A DNA stretch of 5,289 bases from an uncultured bacterium (lineage in GTDB: Bacteria; Krumholzibacteriota; Krumholzibacteriia; LZORAL124-64-63), in contig CAINDZ010000761.1 in NCBI GenBank assembly GCA_903847545.1, positions 1 through 5,289 of the forward strand. The letters are read 5' to 3'. Positions 1 to 5,289 of the stretch are shown here, piece by piece. Within the stretch, counting starts at the first letter, position 1, and each line of letters begins with the position of its first letter. The translations under genes and the position numbers were made by a program. The notes beneath the pieces are model-generated. The model saw only the letters and a program-made list of their open reading frames with translations, was not told the origin of the DNA and did not search any database.

Positions 1-145
1 CCGGGCCCGCACCGTCGTCCACCGCCAGCGCCGGCGCGACGGATGCCACGGCCCAGGCGCAAGGGATCAGCCACGAACGCCACCTTGTCGCCGTTGCCGG
101 GCGGAAACCGGAAGACGAACCAGCCGTTGACCGGAATCGGTCCAT
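1..145 (-). CDS. possible 5' end of a divergent secreted-protein gene (partial)
   Basis: Reading the minus strand from the ATG at 145-143 gives 48 codons open to the left edge. The translation has an arginine-containing N-terminus, then a hydrophobic stretch (WLIPCAWAVASVAPALA) ending in an ALA|VDDG context that resembles a signal peptidase I site. That would make it an exported protein divergent from the hydrolase gene. Further in-frame ATGs lie at 181 and 178; the one at 181 has an AGGGGG Shine-Dalgarno-like run six bases upstream, but using it makes the N-region implausibly long. The ATG at 145 has no clear ribosome binding site, and no minus-strand promoter is visible. The plus-strand promoter at 127-155 overlaps this start. 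Open frames of about 50 codons are common at this GC content. A plus-strand frame ending at TAA 150-152 (the tail of an upstream gene) is an equally simple reading. Function unknown. Confidence 0.25.
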   Translation of the reverse strand, partial: MDRFRSTAGSSSGFRPATATRWRSWLIPCAWAVASVAPALAVDDGAGP

Positions 146-155
146 CTGGTAAAAT
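127..155 (+). promoter_or_regulatory. sigma-70-type promoter of the glycoside hydrolase gene
   Basis: A -35 box TTGACC (127-132, 5/6 to TTGACA) and a -10 box TAAAAT (150-155, 5/6 to TATAAT) are separated by exactly 17 bases. They lie in the only distinctly AT-rich stretch of this flank. Transcription would begin near 161-163, giving a leader of about 80 bases. The -35 box and the first eight spacer bases match the promoter region before trhA at 13 of 14 positions (TTGACCGGAAYCGG). Confidence 0.65.
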
Positions 156-166
156 CCCAATTGGGA
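155..166. promoter_or_regulatory. perfect 12-bp palindrome at the transcription start, candidate operator
   Basis: TCCCAATTGGGA is a perfect inverted repeat. It begins at the last base of the -10 box and covers the predicted start site. A dimeric repressor bound here would block RNA polymerase, so this is a plausible operator for substrate-dependent control of the hydrolase. No regulator gene is visible in the window, so the binding protein is unknown. A chance palindrome of this length is possible, but the placement is suggestive. Confidence 0.4.
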
Positions 167-236
167 AAACAAATTCATCATGGGAGTCCCCCTGTTCCCG
201 TCAGCCACCGGGTCCTGCTCCCCGGCTTCGCCCCAC

Positions 237-240
237 GGAG
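237..240 (+). promoter_or_regulatory. GGAG ribosome binding site that questions the hydrolase start
   Basis: GGAG directly abuts the ATG at 241, which is too close for normal Shine-Dalgarno pairing. It lies six bases before an in-frame GTG at 247, the usual spacing. Translation may therefore start at GTG 247, which would remove two residues and leave the signal peptide intact. Confidence 0.4.
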
Positions 241-2070
241 ATGCCTGTGCCCCGTCAGGTCCTGGAACGGACACTTCAACGCATCGCGGCACGGGCTGGG
301 CGCCGGGCCTCGTGGGCCGCGGCCCTGCTCCTGGTGACCGGGCTGCTGGCGGCCGCCCCCTCCGAGGCCCTGATCCGCTACGACTTCGAGCAGAGGTATT
401 TCACGCACCCCGGCAGGCAGGTCTGGGATTTCAGTATCGTCCGCGCCGACGGCACGTACCACATCTTTTACCACACGATCCCCCTGGCGCTGCCGACGGC
501 CACCGCTGCCGACACGATCTGGCATGCGCAGAGCCCGGACCTCGCCCACTGGCAGGCGCGGACGCCGGTGCTGGTGACATCGGCGGGGTCGCCGTGGGAA
601 CAGGGCGCGTCTTGGGCGCCGGCTGTCGAGCGCGACGAGGAGAACAACCGCTGGGTGATGCTCTACACCGGCTGCGATGCCCAGATGAACCAGCGCATCG
701 GGTTGGCCACCTCGCCCGACCTGGAGACCTGGACGCGCTCCGGCGCCACGCCGGTCATCACGCCCGACCCTGCCCAGTACATCTGGAGCGCCGCGGGCTC
801 CTGGAGCGACTTCCGCGATCCCTACCTGTACAGGCAGGACGGCCTGTGGCACGTGCTGGTCACGGCGAAGAAGCTGGTCGGCAGCCAGCCCACCGGGGTC
901 CTCTACCACGGGACGTCCAGCGACCTGGCCAACTGGACCGACGTCGGGCCGATCTTCCAGAACAACAGCGCGCAGCCGGCCAAGGTCCTCGAGAGCTCGC
1001 AGTACGTGACGATCGGCAGCTGGCAGCACCTGTTCTTCGGCGTGTTCGACGCGGTCGGCGTGACGGTGCTGTCGGCCACTGACCCCTCGGGCTGGAGCAT
1101 GGCCTCCGCGCGGATACTCGACAACGGCTACGCCCCGGAGGTCGACACATTCGACCCGGGCGTGTCGATCTACTCCCGCCTGGCGAACTACCAGCTGCCG
1201 GGATCGGCGGGCACGGGCTACGTCGTCCGCCTGGACACGCTGCGCACCAACGCCGATGGCTCGAACCCGACCGTCTGGAAGCCCCATCCCCTGGACGCCG
1301 ACTGGGTCGTGCGCACGGGCACCGGCACGCTCGGGGGCCCCACGTTCGGCGACAACCCGCTCTACCACGGCGAGCCCACCAGCGGCCTGGTGGGCCACGG
1401 CTATTTCGGGAGCCGCGACTACTACCCGGGCCCGCTGTCGGGCCGCGGCGCCCCCGGAGTGACGCTGGGTGACGCCGTGACCGGCAGGCTGGAGAGCCGC
1501 CCCTTCACGATCGAGGGCACGCGGATCCAGCTGCGTGTCGGCGGGGGCGACTATCCCGCCACCTGCTACGTGGCCCTGGTCGACACGGCCGACGGGAGCA
1601 TCCTGCGCAGCGAGACCGGCCGTGGCGACATCACGATGAGCCCGCGCGAGTGGCGGGTGGACGACCTGCAGGGGCGCACCTGTCGGCTGGTGATCGTCGA
1701 TGACGAGGGCGGCACCGGCGGGTTCATCTACGTCGACGAGATCGAGGAACTGCTGGACGGCCCGGCACCGGTGCCGCCGGGCCGGGTGTCCGGGCTGGCG
1801 GCGCTTTCCATCGCCCCCAACCCTGCGAACCCGGCGGCGCGGATCGCCTTCTCGGTGGACCGGCCCGGGCCCGTCGACGTGGCCGTGTACGACCTGCGCG
1901 GACGCCTGGTCTGGTCGAGCGGGCCCCTGTGGCGGCCGGCGGGCGCCTCGACCGTGACCTGGAACGGACTGGGCGAAGACGGGCGCGCGGCGCCCTCGGG
2001 GGCCTACCTGGTGCGCGTGACCGATGATCGCGGGGCGTCGCTGCGCGGACGCCTGACCCTTCTGAAGTAG
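241..2070 (+). CDS. secreted GH32/GH43-like beta-propeller glycoside hydrolase with C-terminal FlgD-like/sorting domain
   Basis: This 609-residue protein probably hydrolyses a polysaccharide or oligosaccharide outside the cytoplasm. Residues 1-43 form a signal peptide: arginine-rich N-region, hydrophobic core around 25-38, and a likely cut after PSEA. Residues of about 50-350 read as a five-bladed propeller of the GH32/GH43/GH68 type. The first blade has VWDFSIVRADGTYHIFYHT, where D63 is the candidate nucleophile in place of the usual GH32 WMNDPNG motif. FRDP places D193 as the transition-state stabiliser, and E251 (LESSQY) is the candidate acid/base. Residues 355-503 resemble the beta-sandwich often found in fructan-active GH32 proteins (a G-rich 'IQLRVGGGDYP...VALVD' core and 'FIYVDEI' near its end). 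Residues of about 518-609 are a FlgD-like Ig domain, typical of secretion or surface attachment. The frame continues upstream to 43, but the signal peptide argues for 241 or GTG 247. Substrate cannot be told; a fructan or a beta-linked sugar is possible. Family-level fold is fairly sure, exact GH family is not. Confidence 0.85.
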   Translation: MPVPRQVLERTLQRIAARAGRRASWAAALLLVTGLLAAAPSEALIRYDFEQRYFTHPGRQVWDFSIVRADGTYHIFYHTIPLALPTATAADTIWHAQSPDLAHWQARTPVLVTSAGSPWEQGASWAPAVERDEENNRWVMLYTGCDAQMNQRIGLATSPDLETWTRSGATPVITPDPAQYIWSAAGSWSDFRDPYLYRQDGLWHVLVTAKKLVGSQPTGVLYHGTSSDLANWTDVGPIFQNNSAQPAKVLESSQYVTIGSWQHLFFGVFDAVGVTVLSATDPSGWSMASARILDNGYAPEVDTFDPGVSIYSRLANYQLPGSAGTGYVVRLDTLRTNADGSNPTVWKPHPLDADWVVRTGTGTLGGPTFGDNPLYHGEPTSGLVGHGYFGSRDYYPGPLSGRGAPGVTLGDAVTGRLESRPFTIEGTRIQLRVGGGDYPATCYVALVDTADGSILRSETGRGDITMSPREWRVDDLQGRTCRLVIVDDEGGTGGFIYVDEIEELLDGPAPVPPGRVSGLAALSIAPNPANPAARIAFSVDRPGPVDVAVYDLRGRLVWSSGPLWRPAGASTVTWNGLGEDGRAAPSGAYLVRVTDDRGASLRGRLTLLK

Positions 2071-2086
2071 GCGCCCGAAATCGCTC

Positions 2087-2100
2087 AAACGAGCTCGTTT
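2087..2100. promoter_or_regulatory. perfect 14-bp palindrome between hydrolase and phosphatase genes
   Basis: AAACGAGCTCGTTT is a perfect inverted repeat in the 48-base gap, 16 bases after the hydrolase stop and 18 bases before the phosphatase ATG. As RNA it could fold into a small hairpin (5-bp stem AAACG/CGTTT, AGCT loop) followed by only a short T run, so it would be a weak terminator. As DNA it is symmetrical enough to be an operator. I see no convincing promoter in the gap, so the phosphatase gene may depend partly on readthrough from the hydrolase gene. Confidence 0.35.
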
Positions 2101-2118
2101 CCTGCCGATCCCGCCCCC

Positions 2119-3870
2119 ATGGAAACCACCAGCACACGGACGTTCGTGGCCGACCTGGTCGGCCGCGTCGGCAGCCTTCCCTCGGTGGCCGCGCAGGTCG
2201 TCAGCCTGGCGTCCGACCCGCAGTGCGACGTCGGCAAGCTGGCGCGCGTCATCCTCAGCGACAACGCGATGTCGGTGCGCTTCCTGGCGCTGGCCAACGC
2301 GGCGGCGGTCTCGCGCGGCCAGGAGATCCGCAACCTGCGCGCGGCGCTCATGCGCCTGGGCATGCGGCGCGTGCGCAACGTCGCGCTGCTGATGGGCATG
2401 CACGACATGGTGCCCGCCGACGGCGACGGGCAGTGGCTCGACCCGAAGGAGTTCTGGCGGTTCAACCTGGCCACGGCCAGTTGCGCGCAGGGCCTGGCGT
2501 GGCTCCGACAGACGCCGCACGACGAGGACGCGTGGCTGGCCGGCCTGCTGCAGGGCATCGGCGTGGCCGCGATGGCCCAGCGCGCCGCGCCCGAGATGGC
2601 CCGCGCGTCGCGCCTGGCGCGCGAGCGGCGCGTGCCGCTGGCGGAGGCCGAGTTGCGCGTCTTCGACTTCCACCACGGCGAGGTCGGCGGCCGGCTGCTG
2701 CGCGAGTGGCGGTTGCCCGAAGTGTTCATCGACGCCGTCGAGTACATGCCCGAGGACTTCGCTGACGACGAGTTGTCGGCCGAGACGCGCGCCCTGGTCG
2801 CCGTCCTGCGCGACGCCGTGCTGACGGTCCGAGCCATCGGCTTCGGCGACAACGGCGACGGTGACGAGCCCTGTCGTCCCGAGGACCTGGCCGGCCTGCT
2901 CGGGCTGGCCGACCCGGCGATGCAGGCGCTGGCCGACAAGGTCGACCGCGAGGTGCAGGAGATCTCGCGCCTGATCGGCCTGGAAGTGCCCGCGGACCTG
3001 TTCGCCGCGACGCTGGCCAAGTCCCAGGAAGTGGTCACGCAGCTCGGCCTCGAGGGCCTGGACGAGACGCTGGCCCGCGAGGACCTCGAGCAGCAGATGA
3101 GCGCCGCGCGCGAGATCCAGCAGCGACTGCTACCGCGCGAACTGCCCGCGCTGCCGGGCCACCGGCTGGCGGCCACGAACGTGCCCTCGCTGCACTGCAG
3201 CGGCGACACCTACGACTGCCTGCGCATGCGCGACGGCGCCGTGGGGCTGACCATTGCCGACGTCTCGGGCAAGGGCATGCCCGCGGCGCTGCTGACCGGC
3301 ACCCTGCAGGCCAGCCTGCGCGCGCTGGCCCGCGTGTCGGACGACCCGGGCCAGTTGCTCGAGGCGGCCAACGACGCCCTGTACGAGAGCACCGATCCCG
3401 AGCGATTCGCGACACTGTTCCTGGCGGTGCTGTCGCCGGACGGTTGCGGCCTGCGCTACGCGAGCGCCGGGCACAACCCGCCGCTGCTGCTGCGCGCCGA
3501 CGGCCGCGCGCAGTGGCTCAAGCCGGCGGGCACGCCGCTCGGCATGATCCCGGAAATGACCTACCCCGTGTTCCCCGTCGCCATGGAGCCGGGCGACATC
3601 ATGGTCGCCTACACCGACGGCGTGACCGAGGCCCTGGCCCCGGACGGCTCCGAGTTCGGCGAGGAAGGCCTGGAGTCGGCCGTGCGCGCGACGGCGGCCG
3701 CCGGTCCGCAGGGCGTCATCGACGGCCTGCTCGAGGCCCTGGCGCTGCACATCAACCGGCCCGGCCACGAGTCGGCGGCCGAGCGACTTCTGGGTTCGCA
3801 CGCGGGACCCTCGGGACTGGCCGCCGCCGGCGACGACATCACCGTCATGGTGCTGGCCCGCGACAGCTGA
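2119..3870 (+). CDS. HDOD domain - PP2C/SpoIIE serine/threonine phosphatase signalling protein
   Basis: This 583-residue soluble protein has no signal peptide or membrane helix. Residues of about 10-240 are an HDOD domain: 'LPSVAAQVVSLASDPQ', 'ILSDNAMSVRFLALANAA' and 'EIRNLRAALMRLGMRRVRNVAL' match its helical core, and 'GLLQGIG' stands where active HD phosphohydrolases have GLLHDIG, so this part is probably non-catalytic. Residues 320-340 (EDLEQQMSAAREIQQRLLP) form the helical linker usual before SpoIIE-type phosphatases. Residues of about 341-580 are a PP2C domain with its metal-binding acids intact: D363 and D366 (SGDTYD), D381 (DVSGKG), D500 (YTDGVTEA) and D572/D573 (GDDIT), plus the AGHNPP motif at 450-455. 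By family it should dephosphorylate a partner such as an anti-sigma-factor antagonist, but no partner switch gene lies nearby. The ATG has no clear Shine-Dalgarno; no in-frame start lies between it and the stop at 2068, and GTG 2146 is a possible later start. Confidence 0.92.
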   Translation: METTSTRTFVADLVGRVGSLPSVAAQVVSLASDPQCDVGKLARVILSDNAMSVRFLALANAAAVSRGQEIRNLRAALMRLGMRRVRNVALLMGMHDMVPADGDGQWLDPKEFWRFNLATASCAQGLAWLRQTPHDEDAWLAGLLQGIGVAAMAQRAAPEMARASRLARERRVPLAEAELRVFDFHHGEVGGRLLREWRLPEVFIDAVEYMPEDFADDELSAETRALVAVLRDAVLTVRAIGFGDNGDGDEPCRPEDLAGLLGLADPAMQALADKVDREVQEISRLIGLEVPADLFAATLAKSQEVVTQLGLEGLDETLAREDLEQQMSAAREIQQRLLPRELPALPGHRLAATNVPSLHCSGDTYDCLRMRDGAVGLTIADVSGKGMPAALLTGTLQASLRALARVSDDPGQLLEAANDALYESTDPERFATLFLAVLSPDGCGLRYASAGHNPPLLLRADGRAQWLKPAGTPLGMIPEMTYPVFPVAMEPGDIMVAYTDGVTEALAPDGSEFGEEGLESAVRATAAAGPQGVIDGLLEALALHINRPGHESAAERLLGSHAGPSGLAAAGDDITVMVLARDS

Positions 3871-3881
3871 ACGCCCCCCAT

Positions 3882-3910
3882 TTGACCGGAACCGGCTTCC
3901 CGCATAACGT
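3882..3910 (+). promoter_or_regulatory. candidate promoter of trhA
   Basis: TTGACC (3882-3887, 5/6 to the -35 consensus) is followed after 17 bases by TAACGT (3905-3910, a weak 3/6 match to TATAAT that keeps the key A2 and T6). The spacing is the same as in the promoter at 127-155, and 13 of the first 14 bases are the same as there. An alternative reading is an ECF-type -35 element GGAACC at 3888-3893, although the distance to the CGT at 3908-3910 is shorter than usual for that class. The start of transcription would lie near 3917. Confidence 0.4.
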
Positions 3911-3955
3911 GGACCCTGCGACCGCCCCCCTCCCGAGCCGCCGGAGCGCCACGCC

Positions 3956-4624
3956 ATGACCACGAGCCGGACCGTCCCCCACCGCCACGGCGCGACCTAC
4001 ACCCTGGGCCAGGAGATCGCGCACGCAATCTCGCACGGTGCCGGGGCGCTGCTCGGCGTCGCGGCCCTGGTGCTGCTGGTGTGGCGGGGCGTCCAGATGC
4101 ACGACCCGTGGCGCGTCGTCGCCGGGGCCGTCTACGGCACGAGCCTGATCCTGCTGTTCGGGGCCTCGGCGATGTACCACGCGCTTCGCCCCGGGCGCGC
4201 GAAGCAGGTGTTCCAGGCGCTGGATCACGCCGCCATCTACCTGCTGATCGCCGGCACCTACACGCCGTTCGCGCTCGTGACCCTGCGCGGGCCGTGGGGC
4301 TGGTCGCTGCTGGGCATCGTCTGGGGCCTGTCGGCGGGCGGCATCGTGTTCGAGGTCCTGGTCCGCCGGCGCTTCCTGCGCAAGCTGTCCCTGGCGCTGT
4401 ACCTGGCCCTGGGCTGGCTGGCCGTCGTGGTCGCCGTCCCGCTGGTCCGGAACCTGCCGGCGCCGGGTCCCCTCCTGCTGCTGGTCGGCGGGCTGCTGTA
4501 CAGCGGCGGGGCCGGGATCTACGCCGCCCCAAAAATGCCCTGGAACCATGCCATCTGGCACGTTTTCGTGCTGGCCGCCGCCGTCGTCCACTTCTTTTGC
4601 GTCTACACCTGCGTGATGCGCTGA
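3956..4624 (+). CDS. trhA: hemolysin III / PAQR family membrane protein TrhA
   Basis: This is a 222-residue integral inner-membrane protein of the usual length for bacterial HlyIII. The family is linked to membrane fluidity/energy homeostasis, and its sequence relatives include adiponectin receptors. About seven hydrophobic segments can be traced, starting near residues 28-43, 53-70, 90-108, 115-134, 143-163, 170-190 and 199-218. The signature metal site is complete: S71 and H75 (SAMYHAL), D90-H91 (ALDHAAIYLLIAGTYTPF), and H198 and H202 (NHAIWHVFV). The N-terminal GQEIAHAISHGAGALLG motif is also typical. GGAG at 3943-3946 lies nine bases before the ATG and supports this start. It begins 85 bases after the phosphatase gene with its own promoter-like sequence, and is followed by a hairpin, so it may be monocistronic. 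The 'hemolysin' name is historical; a toxin role is not implied. Confidence 0.95.
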   Translation: MTTSRTVPHRHGATYTLGQEIAHAISHGAGALLGVAALVLLVWRGVQMHDPWRVVAGAVYGTSLILLFGASAMYHALRPGRAKQVFQALDHAAIYLLIAGTYTPFALVTLRGPWGWSLLGIVWGLSAGGIVFEVLVRRRFLRKLSLALYLALGWLAVVVAVPLVRNLPAPGPLLLLVGGLLYSGGAGIYAAPKMPWNHAIWHVFVLAAAVVHFFCVYTCVMR

Positions 4625-4632
4625 CCCGAGCC

Positions 4633-4663
4633 CCCATCGGGCCCCGGCAGGCCCGGCGGTGGG
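4633..4663 (+). terminator. GC-rich stem-loop after trhA, candidate terminator
   Basis: The inner stem CGGGCC (4638-4643) pairs perfectly with GGCCCG (4650-4655) around a six-base loop. An outer CCCA (4633-4636) pairs with TGGG (4660-4663) across a small internal loop. It starts eight bases after the trhA stop and precedes the S1 promoter, the right place for a terminator. There is no T-tract, so it is not a classical intrinsic terminator; it may work with Rho or only stabilise the 3' end. Confidence 0.4.
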
Positions 4664-4692
4664 CGCCCCCCGTGTGCGGCTTCTCCCGATTG

Positions 4693-4701
4693 TGCTATAC
4701 T
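4693..4701 (+). promoter_or_regulatory. extended -10 promoter of the S1-domain gene
   Basis: TGCTATACT combines the extended TGN element (4693-4695) with a 5/6 -10 box TATACT (4696-4701) in a locally AT-richer patch. No good -35 box occurs 16-18 bases upstream (the 17-base position reads TGTGCG), which is tolerated in extended -10 promoters. Transcription would begin near 4707-4709, giving a leader of about 85 bases. Confidence 0.6.
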
Positions 4702-4713
4702 TTCATGATCGCC

Positions 4714-4786
4714 ATCCTGCGGCCGGCGGGGTGGCGGGGCGCCCGATGTCGCGTCCCCGGCCACTCACCGTCCTTGCGAACAGGAT
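4714..4786 (+). promoter_or_regulatory. S1-gene leader with possible Shine-Dalgarno-masking structure
   Basis: ATCCTG (4714-4719) is the exact complement of CAGGAT (4781-4786), which contains the AGGA ribosome binding site. Directly inside it, GGCCGG (4721-4726) is complementary to CCGGCC (4757-4762). Together they could fold a nested stem that hides the ribosome binding site. Leader-based autoregulation by S1 is known for E. coli rpsA, so this is a plausible control point. Six-base complements occur by chance in GC-rich leaders, so this is tentative. Confidence 0.25.
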
Positions 4787-4791
4787 CCGAC

Positions 4792-5289
4792 ATGACCAGC
4801 GAACCGAACGATTTCCAGGAACAGGTCCCTGCCGTCGAGCCCGCCAGCGTTCCCGCTCCCAACGACGACGAACCGTCGACCGAGTTCGCGGCGCTGCTCG
4901 CGGACCAGGCCTCCGCGCCCCCCGAGCCCAAGGCCGGCGACAAGGCCGAAGGCATCATCGTCCAGATCACGGATGCCGAGGCGTTCGTCGATTGCGGCGG
5001 GCGCAACGAGCTGCCCCTGGCGCTGGACGAGATCCGGGACGAGAGCGGCAGCCTCACCCACAAGGTGGGCGACCGGATCTCGGGCCACCTGGCCAAGGGC
5101 AAGGACGGGATCCTGAAGTTCACGCTGGCGATCAACCTGCGCGAGGCGGGCAAGCGCGCGCTGGCCGACGCCTTTGCCCACGGCACGCCGGTGGAGGGCA
5201 AGGTCGGCGAGACGAACAAGGGCGGCTTCTCGATCAGCCTGGGCGGCGTGCGCGCGTTCTGCCCGTTCAGCCAGATCGACCTGCGGCGC
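4792..5289 (+). CDS. S1 RNA-binding domain protein, ribosomal protein S1-like (5' part)
   Basis: The first 166 codons are present and the frame is open at the right edge, so the C-terminal part is missing. An acidic, proline-rich, probably disordered tail (residues 1-48) is followed by a first S1-type OB fold at about 49-115 (GDKAEGIIVQITDAEAFVDCGG ... VGDRISGHLAKGKDGILKFTL). A linker helix follows, and a second S1 repeat starts near 129 (GTPVEGKVGETNKGGFSISLGGVRAFCPFSQIDLRR). Proteins of this type carry several S1 repeats, bind mRNA and act with the small ribosomal subunit. AGGAT at 4782-4786 is spaced well before the ATG and fixes the start. The first repeat is degenerate (NELPLALDEI where GFLP-type residues are usual), as in the ribosome-anchoring repeats of S1. 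Whether this is the essential RpsA or a shorter S1-domain paralogue cannot be decided without the rest, so no symbol is assigned. Confidence 0.88.
   Translation, partial: MTSEPNDFQEQVPAVEPASVPAPNDDEPSTEFAALLADQASAPPEPKAGDKAEGIIVQITDAEAFVDCGGRNELPLALDEIRDESGSLTHKVGDRISGHLAKGKDGILKFTLAINLREAGKRALADAFAHGTPVEGKVGETNKGGFSISLGGVRAFCPFSQIDLRR

Noticed and set aside
3..152. plus-strand frame ending at TAA 150-152, as the C-terminus of an upstream gene
   Set aside because: Only about 49 codons, no recognisable motif and weaker third-position GC bias than the confident genes; it cannot be separated from a chance open frame, so it is noted only as an alternative.
43..240. 66-codon N-terminal extension of the hydrolase up to an ATG at 43
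   Set aside because: It would bury the signal peptide inside the protein and place the start upstream of the strong promoter at 127-155.
180..1082. 300-codon plus-strand frame overlapping the hydrolase N-terminus
   Set aside because: Its translation is low-complexity Arg/Pro/Gly/Ala with no recognisable motif, while the other frame contains the signal peptide and the RDP and propeller motifs.
178..2676. 832-codon open frame on the minus strand
   Set aside because: It lies antisense to the hydrolase and half of the phosphatase gene, spans their intergenic gap, is rich in Arg, His, Gln and Ala without any domain pattern, and is the expected by-product of high GC at third positions on the plus strand.
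2085..3209. 374-codon open frame on the minus strand
   Set aside because: Ser/Arg-rich shadow antisense to the HDOD-PP2C gene, whose plus-strand frame carries intact domain motifs throughout.
3609..4637. 342-codon minus-strand frame across the end of the phosphatase gene and trhA
   Set aside because: Arg-rich antisense shadow of two well-supported genes; no domain pattern.
4695..5219. 174-codon minus-strand frame antisense to the S1-domain gene
   Set aside because: Ser/Ala-rich shadow; the plus strand encodes clear S1 repeats with a good ribosome binding site.

Overview
The window is GC-rich (roughly 70% by eye) and bacterial, with strong G/C preference at third codon positions in every confident gene. 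The secreted enzyme ends in a FlgD-like Ig / C-terminal sorting-type domain (the 'APNPANPAARIAFSV...VYDLRGRLV...WNG...SGAYLVRV' pattern). That tail is common in secreted proteins of the FCB group and related uncultured lineages such as Eisenbacteria, Krumholzibacteriota and Latescibacteria. Placement in such a high-GC lineage is inference from this one domain plus the GC content.

Layout, left to right. Positions 1-240 hold an AT-rich island in a GC-rich background. It contains a near-consensus sigma-70-type promoter (127-155), a perfect 12-bp palindrome at the expected transcription start (155-166), and possibly the 5' end of a divergent secreted-protein gene running off the left edge. Four plus-strand genes follow: a secreted five-bladed beta-propeller glycoside hydrolase related to GH32/GH43 (241-2070); a cytoplasmic HDOD-PP2C/SpoIIE phosphatase signalling protein (2119-3870); a hemolysin III / PAQR (TrhA) seven-helix membrane protein (3956-4624); and the first 166 codons of an S1-domain RNA-binding protein of the ribosomal protein S1 type (4792 to the right edge).

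The genes do not form an obvious single pathway. Each gap seems to carry its own signals: a 14-bp palindrome before the phosphatase gene, a promoter before trhA, a GC-rich hairpin after trhA, and an extended -10 promoter plus a possibly structured leader before the S1 gene. The window therefore looks like several short transcription units rather than one operon. The promoters before the hydrolase and before trhA share a 13/14-identical element, TTGACCGGAAYCGG, covering the -35 box and the start of the spacer, which hints at shared promoter recognition.

I see no CRISPR array, insertion sequence, tRNA, rRNA or defence/mobile system. The most noteworthy items are the shared promoter element, the palindrome on the hydrolase transcription start, the non-canonical nucleophile motif of the hydrolase, the HDOD-PP2C fusion, and possible Shine-Dalgarno masking in the S1 leader.
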